Positions 35,971-42,128 of a DNA stretch of 42,128 nt are shown here, piece by piece. The notes under the pieces were generated by a model that was given only the letters and a program-made list of their open reading frames with translations, was not told the DNA's origin and did no database searches. The stretch is from Bacteroidota bacterium (lineage in GTDB: Bacteria; Bacteroidota; Bacteroidia; Bacteroidales; JABHKC01), in NCBI GenBank assembly GCA_018692315.1, contig JABHKC010000186.1, positions 1-42,128 of the forward strand, written 5' to 3'. Each line of letters opens with the position of its first letter. Positions within the stretch are counted from its first letter, which is position 1. Both the position numbers and the translations under genes were made by a program.

Positions 35971-37869
35971 ATGAAAAAGAACAATATAGACAGCTTCATA
36001 GAGAAAACAGAGCAAAAAGGAGAACTCATTCGCATCAAAGAATTTGTTAGTCCGGAATTAGAAATTACAGAAATTACAGATAGAATCTCGAAACAAATCG
36101 ATGGTGGGAAAGCACTTCTGTTTGAAAATACCGGGACTGATTTTCCTGTTCTTATCAACTCAATGGGTTCAATGAATAGAATTTGTTTGGCACTTGGCGT
36201 AGAAAATCTTGATGATATCGGCAAAGAAATTGAAGTTCTGTTCAAACAAATTTCCGAACCAAAACTTGGTATTATTGATAAACTCAAATTTTTACCAAAA
36301 TTAGCACAACTTTCTTCATGGTTCCCTAAAAATATTTCAGGAAAAGGACAATGTCAGGAAGTTGTACAAGAAACTCCGGATTTATCAAAAATACCAATTT
36401 TGAAATGTTGGCCTGCCGATGGTGGAAAATTTATAACTTTGCCAATGGTTATTACAAAAGACCCAAATACCGGAATCAGAAATATTGGAATGTACAGGAT
36501 GCAAGTATTTGACAAGCAACTAACAGGAATGCACTGGCACCGCCATAAAGTAGGAGCTCGACATTATTCTGAATATAAAAAACTTGGTAAAAAAATGCCG
36601 ATTGCAGTAGCTCTTGGTGGCGATTTGACGTATATTTACTCAGCTACTGCACCCCTGCCCGACAATTTGGATGAGTTTATCCTTGCCGGATTTCTCCGAA
36701 AAAAGAAAGTTGAATTAGTTAAATGCCTTACACAAGATATTGAGGTTCCTGCCGATGCCGATTTCATTATTGAAGGATATATTGATCCACAAGAAGAATT
36801 AATTCTTGAAGGACCTTTTGGCGATCATACCGGATTTTATTCGCTGGCAGACTATTATCCCAAATTTCATGTTACTTGTATCACGCATAGGAAAGATGCA
36901 ATTTATCCTGCAACTATCGTTGGAATTCCACCACAGGAAGATGCTTACATTGGAAAAGCTACAGAAAGAATTTTTCTGACACCGATAAGAATTAGTATGT
37001 TACCTGAAATTGTCGATATGGCATTGCCTTTCGAGGGAGTAGCTCATAATCTTACATTAATTAAAATTGACAAATCCTATCCCGGACAAGCCCAAAAAGT
37101 GATGAATGCTCTTTGGGGAGCCGGGCAAATGATGTTCAATAAAATTATGATTGTTATCGACAACGAAGTTAATATTCATAATTATAAAGACTTGGCTCGT
37201 TATGTTTTCGAAAATTTGCAGGTAGAAAGTGATATATTTTTTAGCAAAGGTCCATTGGATATTTTAGACCATTCATCCTCAAAATTTTCCTTCGGTGGGA
37301 AAATGGGAATTGATGGCAGTAAAAAATTCGATGAAGAAAAAAACGATTCTCAAAATGAAAAAATAAATGTAGTTAGCTTTTCAGAAAGTGTAATAAATAG
37401 TATTAAAACGCAATTTCCTGAAATTGAAAATATTAATTCTAATCTAATAGAAGATGGAATTCCAGTAATTTTCGTTTCGATAAAAAAAGACAAAAATCAA
37501 CATGTGAAAACTTTGTGGGAAGCGATGAAAAATTTGCCAGAAATGCAATCTGTGAAGTTTGTAATATTTTTAGATTCAGTGGTCAACATTTTCGATATTT
37601 CAATGAATATATGGATATTAACAAATAATATTGATCCAAAAAGAGATAGCATTATTTCAGAGAATCAGATAGTTATTGATGGAACCAGAAAAACAAAAGC
37701 TGATGATGGTTTTACAAGAGATTGGCCAAATGTTGTTACTTCCGATGAAAAAACTATTAGAACAATTGACTTGAAATGGGAAAAACTCGGTTTGGGCAAA
37801 TTTATCAAATCACCATCAATTAAATATAAAAATTTGGTTATCAATGATGGAGCTACTGTTTTTGAGTGA
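35971..37869 (+). CDS. UbiD-family (prenylated-FMN-dependent) decarboxylase
   Basis: The product has 632 residues and is cytoplasmic. Family segments in order: ISKQIDGGKALLFEN, VLINSMGSMNRICLALG, LPMVITKDPNTGIRNIGMYR and MHWHRHKVGARHY (cofactor-binding region, about 170-205), VALGGDLTYIYSATAPLPDN, and the catalytic-core motif ILEGPFGDHTGFYS (about 278-291), then VGIPPQEDAYIGKATERIF. UbiD enzymes decarboxylate aromatic or unsaturated acids with prenylated FMN. Bacteroidota members are often labelled menaquinone biosynthesis decarboxylases, but no quinone gene and no UbiX flavin prenyltransferase lie here, so the substrate is open. It stands alone between two hairpin terminators. Confidence 0.92.
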   Translation: MKKNNIDSFIEKTEQKGELIRIKEFVSPELEITEITDRISKQIDGGKALLFENTGTDFPVLINSMGSMNRICLALGVENLDDIGKEIEVLFKQISEPKLGIIDKLKFLPKLAQLSSWFPKNISGKGQCQEVVQETPDLSKIPILKCWPADGGKFITLPMVITKDPNTGIRNIGMYRMQVFDKQLTGMHWHRHKVGARHYSEYKKLGKKMPIAVALGGDLTYIYSATAPLPDNLDEFILAGFLRKKKVELVKCLTQDIEVPADADFIIEGYIDPQEELILEGPFGDHTGFYSLADYYPKFHVTCITHRKDAIYPATIVGIPPQEDAYIGKATERIFLTPIRISMLPEIVDMALPFEGVAHNLTLIKIDKSYPGQAQKVMNALWGAGQMMFNKIMIVIDNEVNIHNYKDLARYVFENLQVESDIFFSKGPLDILDHSSSKFSFGGKMGIDGSKKFDEEKNDSQNEKINVVSFSESVINSIKTQFPEIENINSNLIEDGIPVIFVSIKKDKNQHVKTLWEAMKNLPEMQSVKFVIFLDSVVNIFDISMNIWILTNNIDPKRDSIISENQIVIDGTRKTKADDGFTRDWPNVVTSDEKTIRTIDLKWEKLGLGKFIKSPSIKYKNLVINDGATVFE

Positions 37870-37885
37870 TTTCAAAGTCAGTTTA

Positions 37886-37924
37886 TTTACTGACGGTCTG
37901 TCTCCAAGACACACCGTCAGTAAA
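37886..37924. terminator. Bidirectional terminator between UbiD and the VCBS gene
   Basis: Perfect 12-base arms TTTACTGACGGT/ACCGTCAGTAAA enclose a second five-base stem TGTCT/AGACA with loop CCA. It fills the 61-base gap between two convergent stop codons, and AT-rich stem ends supply a T-rich tail in both directions. Confidence 0.75.
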
Positions 37925-37930
37925 ACATTA

Positions 37931-40885
37931 TTATTTCTCAAAAACAACAATCTTCTTAGAAATTTTCAAATCATCTTTTTTAAATTCTACAAAATATACA
38001 CCTTGCGGAAATTCTGATAAATCTATCTGAAATTGTTTTTCGGCGAGTGAAAGTTCTCGTTGTAAAATTTGCTTGCCCAAAGCATCGTAAACTTTCACAT
38101 TTTCAAAACTTTGGCTTAATTGTACCGAAATAATTCCGGTGCTTGGGTTTGGGAAAATTTCAATTTCAGACATAGCCGGATTTTCAATTCCTGTACCATC
38201 AAAAACTGTAATTTGCACTGAGTCGGAATTTGAGCAACCGGTGTTTGGGTCTGTATAAAAATATGAAATCCAGTAAGTTCCAAGGTTAACAATTGTCGGG
38301 TCGAAAAAGTTGCCTGAAACTCCTGCCCCTGAAAAAGTCCCGCCTGCAGGCGTTACGTTTGGTAGATTTATTGGGGCTACATAAAATACGATAGAATCGG
38401 GAAAGCCGGGCTCAAATGCAATTTCGGGCAGTAGGTTTACAATTAGCTGTAATTCAAAAATACTATCGCAGCCATTTATGGTTTGCAGGTTTTCAAAATA
38501 AATACCAGTTGAATCTAAAAGTTGCCCGAAAAATTCGTAGCCTACGCCTTCACATATTTCCGCTATGAAAATGTCGTAGAAAACTGGAAAAGCATCAATA
38601 TAAATAAAATTTATACTATCGCCGCCAAGGTAGTTTTGCGAACTATCGTAATGGTAGCCTGCTGCATTTACCCAATAGTTTTGGAATTGCATACTATCAT
38701 TTCCACAAATTGAGAACGAATCTAAGAAATTTAGCAGGGTGTTTTCGTACCAGGCAATTTTATCGTCTTGCTGCGAGGCTGAGAGTACATCGTTGTCGCC
38801 ATCGTTGTCTAAATCTTTGGCAAAAACCGAAACTGCTCCATCAGCTTCTATTGTTATTATTTGCTGAGTTCCGAAATTACCAAAGCCATCGTTTTCGTAC
38901 CATGCTATTTTGTCGTCGATTGAGGAGGCTGACAATACATCATTGTCGCCATCAAGGTCAATATCTTTTGCATATACAGATTCTGCTCCATTTACTGCAA
39001 GTGATATTAACTGCTCATTTGCAAAATTTCCAGCACCATCGTTTTCATGCCATAATATTTTATAAGCCCATGATACCATAGAAGCCGAAATTACATCATT
39101 ATCGCCATCGCCATCAAGATCGGCAGCACATACTGAATTTGCTCCGTTGCTTGATGTAATAATCTGTGAAGTTCCGAAATTCCCCAAACCATCGTTTTCG
39201 CACCAGAAAATATTGCTATAATAATTTGATGCTGAAATTACATCATTGTCCAAATCTCCGTCTAAATCGCAGGCAAACACTGTACTGGCACCATTTGCAG
39301 AAGCTAATAGCTGCTGAATTCCAAAATTTCCATTACCGAGATTTTCATGCTTTAAAATATAACTTGTAGTGGCTGAAATTAGATCATAATCGTTATCTCC
39401 ATCAATATCAGTCGATATTACTGTGTTGGCACCATCAGCAAAACTTGAGACTATTTGTTCTGTGCCAAAATTTCCACCTCCTGAGTTTTTATGCCAGGCA
39501 ATTTTATCGTCTAAAAATGAGGCTGAAACTACATCATGGTCATTATCTCCATCTAAGTCGTAGGCAAGTACATATTTCGCACCATCGGCAGAAATTGAAA
39601 TAACCTTTTGCAAATCAAAGTTTCCATTTCCAAGGTTTTCATAGCTTGCAATCTTATCATCGGCTATTGAAGCCGAAAGAACGTCATTGTCGCCATCGTT
39701 ATCAATATCAATTGCAAAAACTGAATTAGCCACATCTGCGGCATGAGCAATTGTTTGCTCTATTGTGAAATTTCCAAATCCATCGTTTTCGTAATATTCT
39801 ATTTTGGAGCTATTTTGTGAAGATGATATGATATCAATGTCGTTATCCCCATCCATATCTATAGCATACACTAAAGCTGCACCATCAGCCAAATTAGTTA
39901 TAATTTGTTGTGTTCCAAAATTTCCACTACCATCATTTTCATACCATGCAATTTCATTGTAATACCAAGAGCTTGAAATTACATCATTATCTCCATCTCC
40001 ATCTAAATCGGCTGCAAATACTGACTTTGAAATAGAAACAAGATTCGAAATTACCTGTTGATTTCCAAAATTTCCGTTACCATCATTTTCATACCACGAA
40101 ATTTTATCATTCAAGCCAGAACAATCTGCCGATAAAACATCCTTATCTCCGTCTCCATCAAGATCAATAGAATATACCGAACAAGCGCCATCTGGAACAG
40201 CTGAAACTATTTGTTGTGTTCCAAAATTTCCTGTTCCATCGTTTTCATACCATGCAATCTTATTATCAAAATAGGAAGCTGAAAGAATATCATTATCACC
40301 ATCACCGTCCAAATCAGTTGAGAATACCCAATTTGCACCATCTGCTGTAATTGATATTATTTGCTGAATACCAAAATTTCCGTTTCCATCGTTTTCATAC
40401 CACGCAATCTTATCATCGAACCACGAAGATGATAAAATATCATTATCTCCATCATTATCTAAATCTATTGCAAAAACTGATGAAGCACCATCAGCTATTG
40501 TAGATACTATTTGTTGAGAATTAAAAATCCCACCACCGGTGTTCTCATACCAAGCAATTTTATCTTCAGTTTCTGATGCAGTAATAACATCAAAATCACC
40601 ATCATTATCCAAATCTGATGCAAAAATTCCCGTTGGAGTTATTACTAAATCGCTAATAATTTGAATAGTATCAAAATATCCACTACCATCATTTCTATGC
40701 CAGGCTATCAAGTTATCTTTTGTATAGGAATTGATAATATCCTTGTCTCCATCGCCATCTAAATCTGCTGCAAATATTCCATATGGTTGGGTGCCAAATG
40801 TAAGGTTATGTGGAATGAAAGCTATTTGAGAAAACAAAAATTTTGTTGCAAATAGTATAAACGTCAAGAGTGTTACTTTTTTCAT
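37931..40885 (-). CDS. Secreted FG-GAP/VCBS-repeat protein with T9SS type A sorting domain
   Basis: The product has 984 residues with a Sec signal (MKKVTLLTFILFATKFLFSQ). Residues about 25-690 hold fourteen ~49-residue repeats, each with a DxDGDGDNDV calcium-binding loop and KIAWYENDGxGNFGxQQ, the FG-GAP/VCBS propeller pattern (probably two seven-bladed propellers). Then follow a Cys-containing domain (SICGNDSMQFQNYWVNAAG ... NGCDSIFELQL), an Ig-like domain (GGTFSGAGVSGNFFDPT) and the sorting domain (IEIFPNPSTGIISVQL ... FPQGVYFVEFKKDDLKISKK). Expected on the cell surface or released. It lies downstream of a small secreted protein and of a partial paralogue with which it shares 120 identical bases. 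Repeats probably bind other proteins or sugars in a calcium-dependent way. Confidence 0.92.
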   Translation of the reverse strand: MKKVTLLTFILFATKFLFSQIAFIPHNLTFGTQPYGIFAADLDGDGDKDIINSYTKDNLIAWHRNDGSGYFDTIQIISDLVITPTGIFASDLDNDGDFDVITASETEDKIAWYENTGGGIFNSQQIVSTIADGASSVFAIDLDNDGDNDILSSSWFDDKIAWYENDGNGNFGIQQIISITADGANWVFSTDLDGDGDNDILSASYFDNKIAWYENDGTGNFGTQQIVSAVPDGACSVYSIDLDGDGDKDVLSADCSGLNDKISWYENDGNGNFGNQQVISNLVSISKSVFAADLDGDGDNDVISSSWYYNEIAWYENDGSGNFGTQQIITNLADGAALVYAIDMDGDNDIDIISSSQNSSKIEYYENDGFGNFTIEQTIAHAADVANSVFAIDIDNDGDNDVLSASIADDKIASYENLGNGNFDLQKVISISADGAKYVLAYDLDGDNDHDVVSASFLDDKIAWHKNSGGGNFGTEQIVSSFADGANTVISTDIDGDNDYDLISATTSYILKHENLGNGNFGIQQLLASANGASTVFACDLDGDLDNDVISASNYYSNIFWCENDGLGNFGTSQIITSSNGANSVCAADLDGDGDNDVISASMVSWAYKILWHENDGAGNFANEQLISLAVNGAESVYAKDIDLDGDNDVLSASSIDDKIAWYENDGFGNFGTQQIITIEADGAVSVFAKDLDNDGDNDVLSASQQDDKIAWYENTLLNFLDSFSICGNDSMQFQNYWVNAAGYHYDSSQNYLGGDSINFIYIDAFPVFYDIFIAEICEGVGYEFFGQLLDSTGIYFENLQTINGCDSIFELQLIVNLLPEIAFEPGFPDSIVFYVAPINLPNVTPAGGTFSGAGVSGNFFDPTIVNLGTYWISYFYTDPNTGCSNSDSVQITVFDGTGIENPAMSEIEIFPNPSTGIISVQLSQSFENVKVYDALGKQILQRELSLAEKQFQIDLSEFPQGVYFVEFKKDDLKISKKIVVFEK
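38172..38291. repeat. 120-bp exact direct repeat, copy 1
   Basis: Identical base for base to 42009-42128, where the window ends. It encodes the Ig-like domain end and the entry to the sorting domain (SDSVQITVFDGTGIENPA) of the VCBS protein. Confidence 0.95.
38790..40800 (-). repeat. Fourteen ~147-bp VCBS-encoding tandem repeats
   Basis: The repeated acidic loop (DLDGDGDNDV and variants) recurs fourteen times at about 147-base spacing within the 984-aa gene. Neighbouring units match over short stretches at the DNA level, so copy number could change by recombination. Confidence 0.8.
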
Positions 40886-40916
40886 TTCTATTTTCTATTA
40901 ATGTTAAAATTTAATT

Positions 40917-40975
40917 CCTGAAATCTGCCATGTAGAATAAAAATGATAATCATTTAATGAGCAACAGATTTCAGG
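40917..40975 (-). terminator. Inverted repeat between the 144-aa gene and the VCBS gene
   Basis: Perfect 11-base arms CCTGAAATCTG/CAGATTTCAGG are separated by 37 bases and start 31 bases past the 144-aa stop. No T-run follows, so termination is uncertain. A -7-like TAATTTTG (40986-40979) overlaps its upstream side, so it could instead be a leader structure of the VCBS gene. Confidence 0.35.
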
Positions 40976-41006
40976 ATACAAAATTAATATCAAATTTTCA
41001 ATTTAT

Positions 41007-41441
41007 TTATGGGAATATCTTAAATTTATAATAATCATATCCACCAATATTTTGAGCAATTTCATATTTAAACTGATTATAAATAGGATTACCGAGAGTT
41101 CCTAAATTTGGTGCAACATTTGCTTGTTGAGGATAACCACCACTCATATAGAAACAAGGATCTGGAGGTGAATTGTTTGGTGGATAATAACACTTCATTT
41201 TTTCCAAACTTACATCATCCTCATCAAAAATATATTCTATAACTACCCAATCTTCAGCAGGAACTTCAAAATATACAGGTACATTAGTCGGAATGCAAGC
41301 TTCTGTAAACTGTGCAGAACACTCATAATCTTCAGTTGTAGAATTAATTACCTCAACTATCAATTCTGTCTGTCCAAATCCAGTACTTGCACATAACAAC
41401 AATACTAAAACAATTCCTAAAATTTTATTTATATTTTTCAT
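41007..41441 (-). CDS. Small secreted hypothetical protein
   Basis: The product has 144 residues with a clear Sec signal (MKNINKILGIVLVLLLCAST, then GFGQ). The mature part has four Cys (in YECSAQF, EACIPT, KMKCYYP and DPCFYM) that could form two disulfides, and an acidic centre. There is no T9SS sorting domain and I recognise no family. It lies between two T9SS-cargo genes in the same orientation. Confidence 0.7.
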   Translation of the reverse strand: MKNINKILGIVLVLLLCASTGFGQTELIVEVINSTTEDYECSAQFTEACIPTNVPVYFEVPAEDWVVIEYIFDEDDVSLEKMKCYYPPNNSPPDPCFYMSGGYPQQANVAPNLGTLGNPIYNQFKYEIAQNIGGYDYYKFKIFP

Positions 41442-41770
41442 AACTTTGTAAAAATTTTAATTAATAATAATTTGTGAGCTAAAGATTTTTTTTAGTTGAA
41501 ATTTTCCTCTCTGAAATCCCAAAAACAGAGAGGTTTATTCAAATGAATTTGTTTTTGCCAAGCTCAAAAATGGTCTTTTTTAGTGTTTTTAGACATTGAG
41601 GGGGGCGTAATAGGCTGCGTACCAATCCGTTAACCCGCATCTTATTTCGCTTTTATACTTCATTTTCGTTTTTCTGCTTTCTTTAATTTTCTAAAAAATA
41701 ATAACGCTTGATACGGTGGGTTTTGAAAAAGGTTGCAATTGTTTTAACATTTTTTAATGGTTTTCAATCA
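41442..41770. other. 329-base intergenic region with a hairpin
   Basis: An inverted repeat CCTCTCTG/CAGAGAGG at 41506-41513 and 41526-41533 may end transcription of the partial gene to the right. A GC-richer patch at about 41597-41645 stands out from the AT-rich background. I see no gene and no consensus promoter. Confidence 0.5.
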
Positions 41771-42128
41771 TCAAATCAAAATCAATTTCCGAAACACCAC
41801 AAAACCTTTCACAACAACTTTCACAAAATAAATCCCTTTTTTTTGATTTGAGATATCTATATTATGCAAACCCTCAGGGTTTTTTAGGAGTTTGCTTTTT
41901 TGATAAACTAATTCGCCGGTAATATCCCAAATTTCTGCAGACTGCATATTTTTACCAACTATTGTAAATTTGCCGAAAGTAGGATTTGGGAAAATTTCAA
42001 TTTCGGGTATAGCCGGATTTTCAATTCCTGTACCATCAAAAACTGTAATTTGCACTGAGTCGGAATTTGAGCAACCGGTGTTTGGGTCTGTATAAAAATA
42101 TGAAATCCAGTAAGTTCCAAGGTTAACA
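41771..42128 (-). CDS. C-terminal end of a T9SS-secreted protein (5' part beyond the window)
   Basis: The frame runs through the right edge; the internal ATG at 42055 is not the start. The visible 119 codons encode an Ig-like domain end (LGTYWISYFYTDPNTGCS) and a type A sorting domain (IEIFPNPTFGKFTIVG ... KKGIYFVKVVVKGFVVFRKL). The first 40 codons are identical at DNA level to the VCBS gene, while the sorting domain itself has diverged. The gene is therefore a paralogue or a partial duplicate; its N-terminal domains are unknown. Confidence 0.85.
   Translation of the reverse strand, partial: VNLGTYWISYFYTDPNTGCSNSDSVQITVFDGTGIENPAIPEIEIFPNPTFGKFTIVGKNMQSAEIWDITGELVYQKSKLLKNPEGLHNIDISNQKKGIYFVKVVVKGFVVFRKLILI
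42009..42128. repeat. 120-bp exact direct repeat, copy 2
   Basis: Copy of 38172-38291, offset 3837 bases, truncated by the window end; the true length may be greater. Confidence 0.95.

Noticed and set aside
38710-39081. Plus-strand Arg/His/Leu-rich frame within the VCBS gene
   Set aside because: It is the antisense shadow of the GAT/GAC-rich calcium-loop repeats.
38790-40800. Regular ~147-bp periodicity as a possible CRISPR or satellite array
   Set aside because: The period is in frame, units are diverged and encode FG-GAP/VCBS repeats; there is no constant repeat with unique spacers.
41597-41645. GC-rich patch considered as an attC or transposon end
   Set aside because: No proper core-site motif, no paired inverted repeat and no recombinase nearby.

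Overview
This window comes from a low-GC Bacteroidota chromosome, most likely a Bacteroidales-like lineage. The evidence is four very large secreted proteins (and one cut by the window edge) of the type IX secretion (T9SS) world with C-terminal sorting domains, lipoproteins with acidic residues after the lipobox cysteine, promoters of the TTTG / TAnnTTTG type, and almost no Shine-Dalgarno sequences. No rRNA, tRNA, CRISPR array or intact transposase gene was seen.

Layout. 1-129 is the tail of a rightward gene. 186-2356 is a leftward two-gene unit: a protein built from RNA-polymerase-type DNA-binding modules (two alpha-CTD-like, one sigma region-4-like, two HARE-HTH) and a 66-aa partner. 2357-3200 has no intact gene; it holds a 55-codon remnant of a formylglycine-generating-enzyme-like protein and GC-rich palindromes. 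3201-9551 encodes a giant subtilisin-like protease, divergent from a secreted P-domain/T9SS protein (9874-12501). 12578-17288 is a leftward envelope locus: a small barrel, a large barrel and two probable surface lipoproteins. 17471-24780 is mostly housekeeping: pyrD, an S9 peptidase lipoprotein, a small Cys-containing protein with a membrane-anchored SRPBCC protein, and citrate lyase (citF plus a fused citD-citE). 25007-35738 holds two giant divergent T9SS proteins with paralogous C-terminal halves. 35971-37869 is a UbiD-family decarboxylase. 37931-42128 is another leftward secreted cluster: a 14-fold FG-GAP/VCBS protein, a small secreted protein, and the end of a gene sharing 120 identical bases with the VCBS gene.

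How it fits together. Most of the DNA encodes exported, repeat-rich surface or extracellular proteins (PKD, carboxypeptidase-regulatory-like, VCBS, MAM-like and P domains). Three of them carry a tandem pair of a ~75-80-residue module with a GW...VYWP...NxIG...GYQIKM signature that I cannot assign to a named family. Citrate lyase and UbiD suggest organic-acid and aromatic-acid or quinone metabolism, but no pathway is complete here. The most unusual items are the polymerase-module chimera, the GW/GYQIKM module, a heptanucleotide tract just before a T9SS sorting domain, and a MITE-like element 14 bases upstream of pyrD.
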